Assembly: GCA_963849105.1 (NCBI GenBank) | Contig: CAWKGD010000006.1 | Span: 1-64,000 of the forward strand | DNA: 64,000 bases | Source of the DNA: CAVRXQ01 sp963849105 | Lineage (GTDB): Bacteria > Actinomycetota > Acidimicrobiia > Acidimicrobiales > Bog-793 | Direction: 5' to 3' | Part shown: one piece after another, positions 44,729 through 54,232 of the stretch | How positions within the stretch are numbered: the first letter of the stretch is position 1 | Layout: every line of letters begins with the position of its first letter | Position numbers and translations under genes: made by a program | Notes under the pieces: generated by a model | The model's input: the letters and a program-made list of their open reading frames with translations, nothing else | Told to the model about the DNA's origin: nothing | Databases searched by the model: none

Positions 44729-45757
44729 GTGCCTGACGCCCGCCAGGAGGCGGCTCGCCCGCGTAGGGCCGAAACAGCGCCGAACTCCCGCCGCCGGATC
44801 TCCGCCTGCGCGATGGCGGGCGCGCTGTTCGCGGCCCTCCTCGCTTCGTCGGTGCCGGCTTCGGCGTCGACTTCGACCGCCACGTTGCGCGCGAAGGCGG
44901 CCGCGATCTCGGCGAAGATCGCGCAGGACGACGCGGACCTGAACTCCCTCGGCGTGACCTACCTCGCCGATCGCGCCGAGCTGCAGAAAGAGGGCGCTGC
45001 GGCCAAGGTCTCCGCGGCCGCCGTCCGACGGCTCGGGGGTCTCGTCGCGACGGACCGCCGCGCCGCGTCGGTCGCCGCTGCCGCCGCCTACGTCGAGGCG
45101 GGCGCTTCAACCGACATCGGCGTTTACCTCGAACAAAAGCCGAACGAGCTCGTGACGAGCGAGGCCTACCTGAACTCGGCGCTCTCGATCCTCAAAACCG
45201 CGGAGGCCGACTACGCCCGTGCCCAGGCGAACTGGAAGGCAGCGCTCGGACGCGAACAACAAGACGTCGCCGCCGCGCAGGCGGCGCTCGTCATGGCGAA
45301 CAACGAGCGCGCCGCGGCGCTGTCGACGCTGGCGTCCGAACAGCAGCTCGAAAAGTCGATCGACGGCGAGATCGCCCAGCTCGTCGCCCAACAGGTGGCC
45401 GCAAAGCTCGCCGCGCAACGCGCCGCCGCGGCGGCTGCCGCCGCCACGGCCCCCCAGCGCAGCCCCGCCGGCCCTCCCGCTCCGAGCACCACCACCGTCG
45501 GGTTCGTCGCGCCGGGCTCGCTCGCCTCGGACTTCGCGGCGTTGCGCAACTGCGAGTCGAGCGGCAACTACAAGGACGACACCGGCAACGGCTACTACGG
45601 CGCCTACCAGTTCTCGCTTTCCACCTGGGAGGGTCTCGGCGAGACCGGACTTCCGTCGCAGGCGCTGCCCGACGTCCAAGACGCCGCCGCCTACACCCTT
45701 TACCGCCAGAACGGCTGGGCGCCTTGGCCGGCGTGTTCGGCGATCCTCGGACTCTGA
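44729..45757 (+). CDS. Secreted Rpf-like transglycosylase with coiled coil
   Basis: This 342-residue protein has a long basic N-region and a signal peptide (MAGALFAALLASSVPASA). A coiled coil lies at about 50-240, then an Ala/Pro linker, then a C-terminal domain of about 75 residues: LRNCESSGNYKDDTGNGYYG, AYQFSLSTWEGLG and ALPDVQDAAAYTLYRQNGWAPWPAC. This is the resuscitation-promoting-factor/transglycosylase-like fold, with catalytic Glu in CESSGNY. It would cut glycan strands of peptidoglycan. The helical rod resembles that of the NlpC/P60 protein at 37208. It lies head-on to ftsB and divergent from DUF501-Ppx. Confidence 0.87.
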   Translation: MPDARQEAARPRRAETAPNSRRRISACAMAGALFAALLASSVPASASTSTATLRAKAAAISAKIAQDDADLNSLGVTYLADRAELQKEGAAAKVSAAAVRRLGGLVATDRRAASVAAAAAYVEAGASTDIGVYLEQKPNELVTSEAYLNSALSILKTAEADYARAQANWKAALGREQQDVAAAQAALVMANNERAAALSTLASEQQLEKSIDGEIAQLVAQQVAAKLAAQRAAAAAAAATAPQRSPAGPPAPSTTTVGFVAPGSLASDFAALRNCESSGNYKDDTGNGYYGAYQFSLSTWEGLGETGLPSQALPDVQDAAAYTLYRQNGWAPWPACSAILGL

Positions 45758-45763
45758 GCGCTC

Positions 45764-46210
45764 CTAGAGGACGCCCCGCCAGAACTCGAGGTGGTGCAGG
45801 ACCCGTTCCCAAAATCCCGACCCCGCAGAGCCGGACGCCGATGGGGTCTCCCAGGTCGTCGCGGCTGTCGGAACGAAGTCCGACGCCGGCAGCCGCGTCG
45901 GCGTGAGGCTTGGCGCCTGAGCGCTTCGTTCGTTCTTGCCCGGCAGGATGACGACGGCACGCTCGCCCTTTTGCACGAGCCCGTAGTCCAGCCGCGCGAT
46001 CCCGACGATCGTCGAGCGCGTCGACAGGCTCTTCACCTCGCGCGCCAGCGCCGCGTTGTGCGCGTTGACACGTTCGAGCTCGCGCACCGCACCGGCGATC
46101 TCTGTGCGCTGGTGCAACAACGTTGCCAAAGGGAATCCCGTTGCCACGGTGAGCACGGCGAAGATGCCGGCGACGATCGCTGCGGCACGCGCCCTGCGGT
46201 ATTTCTTCAT
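45764..46210 (-). CDS. ftsB: Septum formation initiator, FtsB/DivIC family
   Basis: This 148-residue single-pass protein has a basic N-terminus, a membrane helix (AIVAGIFAVLTVATGFPLATLL), a short coiled coil (AGAVRELERVNAHNAALAREV) and a conserved ARLDYGLVQKGERAVVI segment. It should bind FtsL and FtsQ in the divisome. A 45-residue polar tail ending in FWERVLHHLEFWRGVL is extra. ATG 46210 overlaps the eno stop in ATGA, so it is translationally coupled to enolase as in many actinobacteria. Confidence 0.87.
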   Translation of the reverse strand: MKKYRRARAAAIVAGIFAVLTVATGFPLATLLHQRTEIAGAVRELERVNAHNAALAREVKSLSTRSTIVGIARLDYGLVQKGERAVVILPGKNERSAQAPSLTPTRLPASDFVPTAATTWETPSASGSAGSGFWERVLHHLEFWRGVL

Positions 46211-47490
46211 GACGACGCGCGCGCGAACGCTGACCGGCCGGGATAGCGCGCTCCCTCGCCGAGCATTGCCTCGATGCGCAACAGCTCGTTGTACTTCGCG
46301 ACGCGGTCCGATCGCGCCGGTGCCCCGGTTTTGATCTGTCCGCAGTTCGTCGCGACAGCGAGGTGCGCGATCGACGTGTCCTCGGTCTCGCCCGATCGGT
46401 GCGAGACGACACAACGCCACCCGGCGCTCCTCGCGAGCGACATCGTGTCGAAGGTTTCGGTCAAGGTGCCGATCTGATTGACCTTGATCAACACGGCGTT
46501 TGCCGCTTTCTCACGTATGCCGCGCCCGACGAACTCGACGTTCGTCACGAAGATGTCGTCGCCGACGAGCTGCAAGCGGTCACCGATCGCGGCGTTGAGC
46601 GCCTCCCAGCCCGTCCAGTCGTCCTCAGCCATCGGGTCTTCGAGCGAGATGATCGGGTAATCCGCAACGATCGCCTCCCAGTAGCTCGCGAACTCCTGCG
46701 GCGACAGCGACCGCCCTTCGGCTTTGAGCTCGTAGCGCCCGTCGCGGAAGAACTCCGACGCCGCCGGGTCGAGCGCGATCGAGATCTCCTCGCCGGGCTT
46801 GCGGCCGGCGCGTTCGATGGCGGCGAGCAGCACCTCCAAGGGCGCGGCGTTCGACTCGAGATTCGGCGCGAAGCCCCCCTCGTCGCCGACGCCGCCCGAA
46901 AGACCGCGCTCGTGGAGGACACCTTTCAGCGCGTGGTACGTCTCTGCGCCCCAGCGCAGCGCCTCTTCGAAGGCGACCGCACCGTGCGGCACGATCATGA
47001 ACTCTTGGAAGTCGACGTTGTTGTCGGCGTGCACGCCGCCGTTCAGCACGTTCATCATCGGCACCGGCAACTCGTGCCCGTCGACGCCGCCCAGGTAGCG
47101 AAAGAACGGCAGCCCGGCGTCGTCGGCCGCCGCCTTCGCGATGGCGAGCGAGGTCGCGACGATCGCGTTCGCGCCGAGGCGCGCCTTGGTCGGCGTGCCG
47201 TCGAGGTCGCAGAGCGAGAGATCGATTTCGCGTTGGTCGGTTGCGTCTTGTCCGATGACGGCCCCGGCGATCTCCCCCCGCACGTTGTCGACCGCCTGCC
47301 GAACGCCCTTTCCCTGATAGCGGCTGCCACCGTCGCGCAGCTCGGTCGCCTCGTGCTCACCGGTCGACGCTCCAGACGGGGCGATCGCGCGACCGGACGC
47401 ACCCGACTCGAGCAGGCAGGTCACCTCGACGGTCGGGTTGCCACGTGAGTCGAGGACCTCGAGTGCGTCGAGCGCGACGACGTCGCTCAT
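46207..47490 (-). CDS. eno: Enolase
   Basis: This 427-residue enolase converts 2-phosphoglycerate to PEP. Signatures: ALEVLDSRGNPTVEV, PSGASTGEHEA, the metal ligands in IALDPAASEFF, SLEDPMAEDDW and LVGDDIFVTN, the catalytic Lys in LIKVNQIGTLTE, and SHRSGETEDT. ATG 47490 follows ggggaga. The product feeds PEP to the carboxylase encoded at 17176. It sits in a conserved order mfd - PPIase - mazG - eno - ftsB. Confidence 0.97.
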   Translation of the reverse strand: MSDVVALDALEVLDSRGNPTVEVTCLLESGASGRAIAPSGASTGEHEATELRDGGSRYQGKGVRQAVDNVRGEIAGAVIGQDATDQREIDLSLCDLDGTPTKARLGANAIVATSLAIAKAAADDAGLPFFRYLGGVDGHELPVPMMNVLNGGVHADNNVDFQEFMIVPHGAVAFEEALRWGAETYHALKGVLHERGLSGGVGDEGGFAPNLESNAAPLEVLLAAIERAGRKPGEEISIALDPAASEFFRDGRYELKAEGRSLSPQEFASYWEAIVADYPIISLEDPMAEDDWTGWEALNAAIGDRLQLVGDDIFVTNVEFVGRGIREKAANAVLIKVNQIGTLTETFDTMSLARSAGWRCVVSHRSGETEDTSIAHLAVATNCGQIKTGAPARSDRVAKYNELLRIEAMLGEGARYPGRSAFARASS

Positions 47491-47545
47491 CACGTCTCCC
47501 CTTGTCGGCGGCCTGTAACTGGAGTGGCAGGTGTGAACAAAGTTA

Positions 47546-49024
47546 TCAAACGAGGGAGGAGTCCCCCTGACCAGGCGCTTCGCGCACGGCCCCGGCGAAG
47601 TAGCGCAGTCGGTCCGCCGCGGAGGCAGCCGCCAACGTCGAACCGTCGTCGACCGCCAAACGCTCGGCCTCCTGGAAGCGCTCCCGGAAGCGCTCGGCCG
47701 CCACCCGGCAGGCGGCTTCGGCGTCGACGCCGGCGTCGGCCGCCGCGCGGGCGAGGGAACAGAGCGCCTCGCCGAGGGTGTCGGCATCGCCGACGAGAGC
47801 CGACTCGACCTCGGGAGGAAGACCGGTGGCGCCGCCCGTGACCGCCGCGCCGAGCCCGACGCCCGTGGCCTTGCGTTCGAGCTTCGTCGCCAGCAAGAGC
47901 GCCGGCAGCGCGGCGGGGATTCCGTCCATCAAACTCGTCCGGCCTTTTTCCTGACGCTTCAGCTCCTCCCACTGCGACAACACCGCCTCGACGGTCGTCA
48001 CGCCCTCTCGCCCACCAAAAACGTGCGGGTGGCGATGGACGAGCTTTTCGCGCACCGTGCGGGCGACGTCGGCAAGTTCGAAGAGACCTTCTTCCTTGGC
48101 AAGCTGCGCGTGGAACATCACCTGGCACAAGACGTCGCCGAGTTCCTCTTCGAGCGCCGCCGATGCGCCCGGGTCCGGCGGGTCGCCGAGGTGATCGATC
48201 GCCTCGATCGTCTCGTAGCACTCCTCGATGAGATGACGCGTGAGCGAGTGGTGCGTCTGCTTGCGGTCCCACGGGCAGCGTTCGCGCAGCTCGGCGACGA
48301 CCGATTCGAGCGCGGCGAGCTCCCGACCGACCGGTGCCCGAAGCGCCGGCAGATAGACGCAGGTCAAATGGTCCGGGACGACGCGATCGAGCTCCTGTAC
48401 GCGGAGATGTTCGACGCGTTCGTCTTCGAGTCCCAGGTGATGGAGGACAACCGCCTCGGCCGATTCGCCACCGTCGTCGTCGAGCGCCAGCTTGATCTCC
48501 GAAAGCGTTTGCGCATTCCAGATGTGCGCGAGCAACACCGGTCCGGCGTCCCTCGCGGCGTCGATCCCGAACCGCTCGCCGTCGATGAGGCGCACGGCGC
48601 GGACGAAGGGGTCGATGCCGAGTCGTGGCCAGGCGAGGTCGAGGAACGAGAGCCCCTCGATGAGCGCCAACTCGACGTGGTCATCGGCAATCAGCATCTC
48701 GACGGTCGTCTCGAGCACGCTCGGCGAGCCGGGCACGGCGTAGACGACGCCGCCTTCGCGTGCGGCGGCATCGGTGACCTCGGCGACGATCGCCCGGTAC
48801 GCCGCCGGAAAGTCCGCGGCGGTTTCGTAGTGGCGGTCGAGCGCGATCGCGCCCATCTCGAGGACCGCTGCAGCGGCGGGATGGCGAGCCGTGCGCAGGT
48901 AGATCGTCGATGCGCCTTCGAGCGCCGCCTTTGCCTGCCCGGTGAGCAGCTCCGGCCCCGCCGGGCCGAGGCCGACAATCGTCAGCGACCCGGCGCGCCC
49001 CGATGATGCCGTGGGCGCGGTCAC
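47546..49024 (-). CDS. mazG: YabN-like fusion of tetrapyrrole methylase and MazG
   Basis: This 492-residue protein has an N-terminal SAM-dependent tetrapyrrole methylase-like domain (SLTIVGLGPAGPELLTGQA, VVYAVPGSPSVLE; residues 1-230). A MazG nucleotide pyrophosphohydrolase domain follows (ERCPWDRKQTHHSLTRHLIEE, EEELGDVLCQVMFHA; about 250-400). The C-terminal 90 residues look like a second, degenerate MazG-like helical segment. It probably sanitises non-canonical NTPs. The start is GTG 49024. The fusion is known in Bacillus YabN and in many actinobacteria. Confidence 0.87.
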   Translation of the reverse strand: MTAPTASSGRAGSLTIVGLGPAGPELLTGQAKAALEGASTIYLRTARHPAAAAVLEMGAIALDRHYETAADFPAAYRAIVAEVTDAAAREGGVVYAVPGSPSVLETTVEMLIADDHVELALIEGLSFLDLAWPRLGIDPFVRAVRLIDGERFGIDAARDAGPVLLAHIWNAQTLSEIKLALDDDGGESAEAVVLHHLGLEDERVEHLRVQELDRVVPDHLTCVYLPALRAPVGRELAALESVVAELRERCPWDRKQTHHSLTRHLIEECYETIEAIDHLGDPPDPGASAALEEELGDVLCQVMFHAQLAKEEGLFELADVARTVREKLVHRHPHVFGGREGVTTVEAVLSQWEELKRQEKGRTSLMDGIPAALPALLLATKLERKATGVGLGAAVTGGATGLPPEVESALVGDADTLGEALCSLARAAADAGVDAEAACRVAAERFRERFQEAERLAVDDGSTLAAASAADRLRYFAGAVREAPGQGDSSLV

Positions 49025-49032
49025 GGCGATGG

Positions 49033-50106
49033 CTACGCGCCGACTGCGGTCGGATTCGGCAACAGGTCGAGCGGCGGGCCGGTCGGCGCCTTCACCTCAT
49101 AGGAGCTGCCGACCTTCTCCCAGGTGCCGTAGCGCGGATCGACCTCGACATGCGCCTTGGCGACGAAGCTCGCGAGTGCCTTCGAAGCGGCGCTCGTCCC
49201 CGCGTGGACGAGCGCGGAAGCCGCCTCCGAAAGCGTCGGTGCGCGTCGGGCGGTCACTTCGAAAAGGATCCACTCGCCGGCAAACTTCACTGGCGGTGAG
49301 AGCAGCCCGACCGGAAGCGACGAGACGATGCCGCCGAGTGGGCTCGTCAGCGCCGACGGCGTGATGCAACCGAGCGCGCCGCCGCGCGACGCCGAGGCGT
49401 CGAGCGAGTTCTTCTCCGCCACAGTCGCGAAGCTCGCGCCGTGGATAATCGCGATCGCGAGTTGCTCGGCCTTGGCGCGTGAAGCGACCTCGATCGCCTC
49501 GGTGCAGTCGAGCGCGGTCGCGCTCGCGTGGTGCTGGACGTAGGCGCGCACACCTGAGGTGGTGATCGTGTAGCCGACCGCGTGCGCAGCGAGCACGTCC
49601 TCATCCACTTGCAAGCTGACGAGCGCGCCCGCAAAGCCGCCGCCGAGCGTCGAGAGCACCTCTGCTCCCGGTTCGGTGCACGAAGAGCCTGAGCTCGGCG
49701 TGAACGACGTCGCGAGCTCGGCGCGGGCGACCTGTCGGGCGAGCGGGGCGACGACGAGATGCTCGCGGGCGACGGCGACATCGGCCGCCTTTGCTTCGAT
49801 GAGCAGCGAGAGCGCACCGGCGGCGAATGAGGTGTTGTACGTGCCGTTCGATACTCCGGTGACCGCGTGGGCGCTGCCGGCCGCCGACTCGAGCAGGCAG
49901 CGATACCCGGCGTCGGAGGCGACGGAGTCGAGCGCCGAGTTCAGCGTCGACTGGGAGACAATGGCGCCGTTGACGCGCGCCGCTTCTGGCAGGAACTGCG
50001 CGTCACATGCCGACAGCACGACGGCGCCGGCGACGACGAGCGCGAGAGCGGGGAGGAGCGAACGCACGACGAGGCGAGGATATGGGCGATCGACGATCGG
50101 GGCCAC
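49033..50106 (-). CDS. Lipoprotein foldase, SurA/PpiC-like
   Basis: This 357-residue protein has a lipoprotein signal (ALALVVAGAVVLSAC) and a SurA_N-like chaperone region (ARVNGAIVSQSTLNSALDSV). A region after about 200 resembles a parvulin prolyl isomerase: AIAIIHGASFATVAEKNSLD, SRGGALGCITPSAL and FAGEWILFEVTARRAPT. It would help fold exported proteins on the outer face of the membrane. A start a few codons downstream (GTG, VVRSLLPALAL) would give a tighter signal peptide. It begins six bases after the mfd stop. Confidence 0.72.
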   Translation of the reverse strand: MAPIVDRPYPRLVVRSLLPALALVVAGAVVLSACDAQFLPEAARVNGAIVSQSTLNSALDSVASDAGYRCLLESAAGSAHAVTGVSNGTYNTSFAAGALSLLIEAKAADVAVAREHLVVAPLARQVARAELATSFTPSSGSSCTEPGAEVLSTLGGGFAGALVSLQVDEDVLAAHAVGYTITTSGVRAYVQHHASATALDCTEAIEVASRAKAEQLAIAIIHGASFATVAEKNSLDASASRGGALGCITPSALTSPLGGIVSSLPVGLLSPPVKFAGEWILFEVTARRAPTLSEAASALVHAGTSAASKALASFVAKAHVEVDPRYGTWEKVGSSYEVKAPTGPPLDLLPNPTAVGA

Positions 50107-50111
50107 CTCAG

Positions 50112-53100
50112 CTAACCGGAGGCGGCGATCTTCTCGTCGTGGGGGATGAGTCCCCGCAACAAGGCGGCGAGCTCGCGCGGCACCGATTGGCCGGCTTTCA
50201 ACGGCACGACGAGGCGCGCCGGGTCGTCACGGACGACCACGCGCGGAGCGAGACGCTGCAGGCGGATCTTCGCCGAGGCGGCGAGGTGCACGGGCGAAAG
50301 CCGCGCGATGACCTCTCCGGGTCGGGACGGTCCCGGCGCGCCGACGCGGTGGGCGACGACGACGACCTCGCGGATGGCGATCCGGACGCACTCGGCGCGC
50401 AGACGCGCGACGTCGATGAGGGCACCGGCTTCTTTCGGCAGCGGGCCGTACCGGTCGAGCCATTCCGCCGCGATGTCGTCGACCTCGGCGTCGTCGCGCA
50501 CCGCGCCGAGGCGGCGGTACGCCTCCAGGCGGAGGTCCTCGCGCTCGACGTAGCCCGTCGGCAGGTTCGCCTCGATCGGCAAGTCGAGGCGGACTTCGAC
50601 CGGCTCGGCGACGACCTCGCCCTTCGCCTCGGCGACGGCCTCGGCGACCATCCGCACGTAGAGGTCATAGCCGACGGCCGCGATGTGGCCGGACTGGTCG
50701 GTGCCGACGAGGCTGCCCGCGCCGCGGATCTCGAGGTCGCGCATCGCGATCTTGAAGCCCGAACCCAACTCGGTGTGCTCACCGATCGTGCGCAGTCGCT
50801 CGTACGCCTGCTCGGTAAGCGTGCGGTCACGGGGATGGAACAGGTACGCGTAGGCGCGCTGTGCCGATCGTCCGACGCGGCCGCGCAGCTGGTGGAGCTG
50901 TCCGAGCCCGAGCAGGTCGGCGCGGTCGACAACGAGCGTGTTCACCTGCGGCATGTCGATACCCGATTCGATGATCGTCGTGCACACCAAGACGTCGTAC
51001 TCCCCTTCGGAGAAATCGAGGACCGTCTTTTCGAGTGTCCCCTCGTCCATCTGACCGTGCGCGACCGCGACCCGCGCCGCGGGGACAAGCTCGCGCACGT
51101 GGGCAGCGACGCGTTCGATGTCGTGCACGCGGTTGTGGACGAAAAAGACCTGTCCTTCACGCAACAGCTCGCGGCGGATCGCCTCTGCGATCGCGCGGTC
51201 GTCCTCCTCGCCGACGTAGGTGAGGATCGGCTGGCGCTCCGCAGGCGGCGTGTCGATGAGAGACAAGTCGCGGATACCGGTGAGTGCCATCTCCAAGGTT
51301 CGTGGGATCGGGCTCGCCGTCAACGTGAGGACGTCGACACCGATCGAGAGCTTCTTCACCACCTCTTTGTGCTGCACGCCGAAGCGCTGTTCTTCGTCGA
51401 CGACCAACAGACCGAGACGCTTAAAGGAGACGTCGTCACCCAACAACCGGTGCGTGCCGATGACGACGTCGACAGCGCCGTCGCCGATGTCGGCGATGAC
51501 CTGGGACTGTTCTTTCGGGGTCAAAAAGCGCGAGAGCATCGCCACGGCGACCGGGTAGGGCGCGAAGCGCTCGGCGAAGGTCTCGAAGTGCTGGCGGGCA
51601 AGGATCGTCGTCGGCACCAGCACCGCCACCTGGCGGCCGTCCTGCACGGCCTTGAAAGCGGCACGCAGCGCGACCTCCGTCTTTCCGAAACCGACGTCGC
51701 CGCAGACGAGGCGGTCCATCGGGACGGGGCGTTCCATGTCCCCTTTCACCTCGACGATCGCCCGCAGCTGGTCGGGGGTCTCTGGGTACGGGAAGGCCTG
51801 CTCGAGTTCGGACTGCCACGGCGTGTCAGTCGGGTAGGCGTGCCCTTCTGAGGCGAGGCGACGGCGGTAGAGCTCGATCAGCTCCTCGGCGACGGCGCGC
51901 ACCGCGCGCCGCGCCCGGGCGCGCTGTTTCTGCCAGTCGTTGCCCGACAGACGGCTGAGCGTCGGGTTCTCCCCGCCCGTGTACGGGGTGATGAAATCGA
52001 TCTGGTCCGACGGGACGTACACCCGGTCGCCGCCCCGGTATTCGAGCAGCAGGTAGTCGCGCGCCTGACCCGCATCGCCGCGGGTGACCATGCCGCCGTA
52101 CCGCGCCACGCCGTGCACGTAGTGGACGACGAAGTCCCCCGGTACAAGGTCATCGAAGAAACCTTCGACCGGACGGCTGCGCGCCTTGGGAACGCGGTGT
52201 GGCCGGTGCCGTCCGGTGAGGTCGCCCTCCGCCAATACGGCGACTGGGATCTCTTCCATCACAAAGCCGCGGTCCAACGCCGCGACGACGACATGCACAC
52301 CATTGCGCCGCAACGACTCGGAAGCGGCCGCCTCAGGTGCGTCGAACTCGCGGCTGACCTCGACGCCGGAGGCTTCGAGCACTTCGGCAAGGCGCACGGC
52401 TGCGCCGACACCCGACGCCGCGACGACGACCGAGGACCCACGGCGGACGACTTCGCCGACACGGTGCGCGATCGGCGCCGCGTCGCCGAGCGCAGCCGGC
52501 CAACCACTCACACGGACGGTTTCTTGTCCCGGACTCTCGGTGACGGCGAGCACCGACGCGACCCGCGCGTCGGTGTGCGCTAACAGACGCTCGAACGGCG
52601 CGTGCAGGCGCGGAATACCGACTGGGTCGATCGGTCGCTCGGTGTCCTCGCGCCAGGTCTCGGCGAGCGAGGTGGCGAGCGCGGCCTCCTCGTCCAACAG
52701 CTCGACGACGCGGTCGCGCGTGCGCCGCGGCTCCAACAGTACGACGCGGTCGTTCTTCGTGAGCAGATCGCACAGCAGCATCTCGTCGTCGAGGAACGGT
52801 GCGAACGACTCCATGCCGTCGAAAAGCTCCCCGTCAGCGATCCGGCTGAACTGGTCGCGCGCGAACGGCGCCGACGACGAGAGATCGAGCGCGCGGGCGC
52901 GACGCCGGTCGTTCGGCAAGAGCTCCCGGCAGGCGAAGATCTCGACGGAATCAATATTGACGACGCTGCGCTGATCGGCGACGTCGAAGCTGCACAACCG
53001 TTCGACTTCGTCGCCGTTGCAGTCGATGCGGATGCCGATGTCGCCCGTCGACGGGAAGACGTCGACGATCCCGCCGCGCACCGCCACCTCTCCGCGGTGT

Positions 53101-53615
53101 TCGACCTGGTACTCGCGGCGATAGCCGGCCGCGACGAGCGCCGCGACGAGCTCGTACGGATCGATGGCGCCCTTGGCGTGGACGACGATCGGCGCGGCCT
53201 CTTGAGGGCGGGCGGCGAGCCGTTGCACGAGCGCTTTCACCGGGGAAACAAGGAGCGTCGCGCCGGGACTCGCCCGGGACTGGGCGACGCGCCACAGCGC
53301 TTCCAGTCGGCGCCCCATAGTCTCCACCGACGGCGAGACCCGCTCGAACGGCAGCGTCTCCCACGACGGGAAGTAACCGAGATGCTCCTCGTCGAGGAAG
53401 CACTGCAGATCGTGGAAGAGACGCTCAGCCTCGGCGGCCGTCGGTGTCGCAACAACGATCACCGACGACGACGAGAGCGAGGCCACACCGCCGAGCACGT
53501 AGGCGCGAGCCGCGTCGGCGACGGCGACCGTCGCGTCCTCGGACGAGAGGAGCGCAGAAAGCGCCGGCTCGGAGGCGACAGCCGGCAAAAGCGGCGCGAG
53601 TGGCGGGCTCGTCAC
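50112..53615 (-). CDS. mfd: Transcription-repair coupling factor Mfd
   Basis: This 1167-residue, full-length Mfd has a UvrB-like module (residues 1-450), an RNA polymerase interaction domain (DFVVHYVHGVARYGGMV near 500), and a RecG-like translocase. The translocase shows DRLVCGDVGFGKTEVALRAAFK, the DEEQ box (LLVVDEEQRFGVQHKE) and TLTASPIPRTLEMAL. The C-terminal TRCF domain closes it. It removes stalled RNA polymerase and recruits UvrA. GTG 53615 overlaps the pth stop in GTGA. Confidence 0.96.
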   Translation of the reverse strand: MTSPPLAPLLPAVASEPALSALLSSEDATVAVADAARAYVLGGVASLSSSSVIVVATPTAAEAERLFHDLQCFLDEEHLGYFPSWETLPFERVSPSVETMGRRLEALWRVAQSRASPGATLLVSPVKALVQRLAARPQEAAPIVVHAKGAIDPYELVAALVAAGYRREYQVEHRGEVAVRGGIVDVFPSTGDIGIRIDCNGDEVERLCSFDVADQRSVVNIDSVEIFACRELLPNDRRRARALDLSSSAPFARDQFSRIADGELFDGMESFAPFLDDEMLLCDLLTKNDRVVLLEPRRTRDRVVELLDEEAALATSLAETWREDTERPIDPVGIPRLHAPFERLLAHTDARVASVLAVTESPGQETVRVSGWPAALGDAAPIAHRVGEVVRRGSSVVVAASGVGAAVRLAEVLEASGVEVSREFDAPEAAASESLRRNGVHVVVAALDRGFVMEEIPVAVLAEGDLTGRHRPHRVPKARSRPVEGFFDDLVPGDFVVHYVHGVARYGGMVTRGDAGQARDYLLLEYRGGDRVYVPSDQIDFITPYTGGENPTLSRLSGNDWQKQRARARRAVRAVAEELIELYRRRLASEGHAYPTDTPWQSELEQAFPYPETPDQLRAIVEVKGDMERPVPMDRLVCGDVGFGKTEVALRAAFKAVQDGRQVAVLVPTTILARQHFETFAERFAPYPVAVAMLSRFLTPKEQSQVIADIGDGAVDVVIGTHRLLGDDVSFKRLGLLVVDEEQRFGVQHKEVVKKLSIGVDVLTLTASPIPRTLEMALTGIRDLSLIDTPPAERQPILTYVGEEDDRAIAEAIRRELLREGQVFFVHNRVHDIERVAAHVRELVPAARVAVAHGQMDEGTLEKTVLDFSEGEYDVLVCTTIIESGIDMPQVNTLVVDRADLLGLGQLHQLRGRVGRSAQRAYAYLFHPRDRTLTEQAYERLRTIGEHTELGSGFKIAMRDLEIRGAGSLVGTDQSGHIAAVGYDLYVRMVAEAVAEAKGEVVAEPVEVRLDLPIEANLPTGYVEREDLRLEAYRRLGAVRDDAEVDDIAAEWLDRYGPLPKEAGALIDVARLRAECVRIAIREVVVVAHRVGAPGPSRPGEVIARLSPVHLAASAKIRLQRLAPRVVVRDDPARLVVPLKAGQSVPRELAALLRGLIPHDEKIAASG

Positions 53616-54232
53616 GAGGCGTTCACCTTGTCCATCGCGGCGGCGATCCCCCGATCGAAGATCAGTTCCGCGGCATCGGCGGCTAGCTCGATCGCCGATT
53701 GGAGCAACGGCGCCTCGGCGAGCGTCGGCCGTCGCAGCACGTAGTCGGCCCCAGGCATGCGACCGGGCGGCTTACCGATCCCGATGCGGATACGGATGAA
53801 ATCCAAGGTGCCGAGGCGCTCGGCGATCGAGCGGAGACCGTTGTGCCCCGCCGTTCCGCCGCCGGTCTTCACGCGCACCGAGCCGACCGGCAGGTCGAGC
53901 TCGTCGTGCACGACGACGAGGTGCTCGGCGTCGGCGACCGAGTACCGCCGGGTGAGCTCCACAAGGGCGATCCCCGAGTCGTTCATGTAGGTCACCGGGA
54001 TGGCGAGCGCCAGCAGCTTCCCCCCGAAAGATCTCGCTGCGGCGATCGCTGACAGCCCACGCTCGGGACGTAAGGCGAGACCGTTGCGTTCGGCGACCGC
54101 CGCCACCGCGTCGGCACCGGCGTTGTGGCGCGTGTGCGCGAACTCGGCTCCGGGGTTCCCCAAGCCGACGACGAGCAGCTCGGCCGCGGCTCCCGTGCGC
54201 TCGTCGCGTCGGGCACGAAGCCGCGTCGTCAG
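53612..54232 (-). CDS. pth: Peptidyl-tRNA hydrolase, start uncertain
   Basis: This enzyme recycles peptidyl-tRNA. LLVVGLGNPGAEFAHTRHNAG supplies the catalytic Asn and His. The MNDSG loop, VVVHDELDLPVG (catalytic Asp) and GGGTAGHNGLRSI follow. The only ATG/GTG/TTG before these motifs is a TTG at 54163 inside VGLGNPG, which would remove the first beta strand. No standard start exists between it and the rplY stop. A CTG at 54232 overlapping the rplY TGA, or a CTG at 54178, must be used; the first matches the overlap style of this operon. Length is then about 206 residues. Confidence 0.82.
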   Translation of the reverse strand: MTTRLRARRDERTGAAAELLVVGLGNPGAEFAHTRHNAGADAVAAVAERNGLALRPERGLSAIAAARSFGGKLLALAIPVTYMNDSGIALVELTRRYSVADAEHLVVVHDELDLPVGSVRVKTGGGTAGHNGLRSIAERLGTLDFIRIRIGIGKPPGRMPGADYVLRRPTLAEAPLLQSAIELAADAAELIFDRGIAAAMDKVNAS

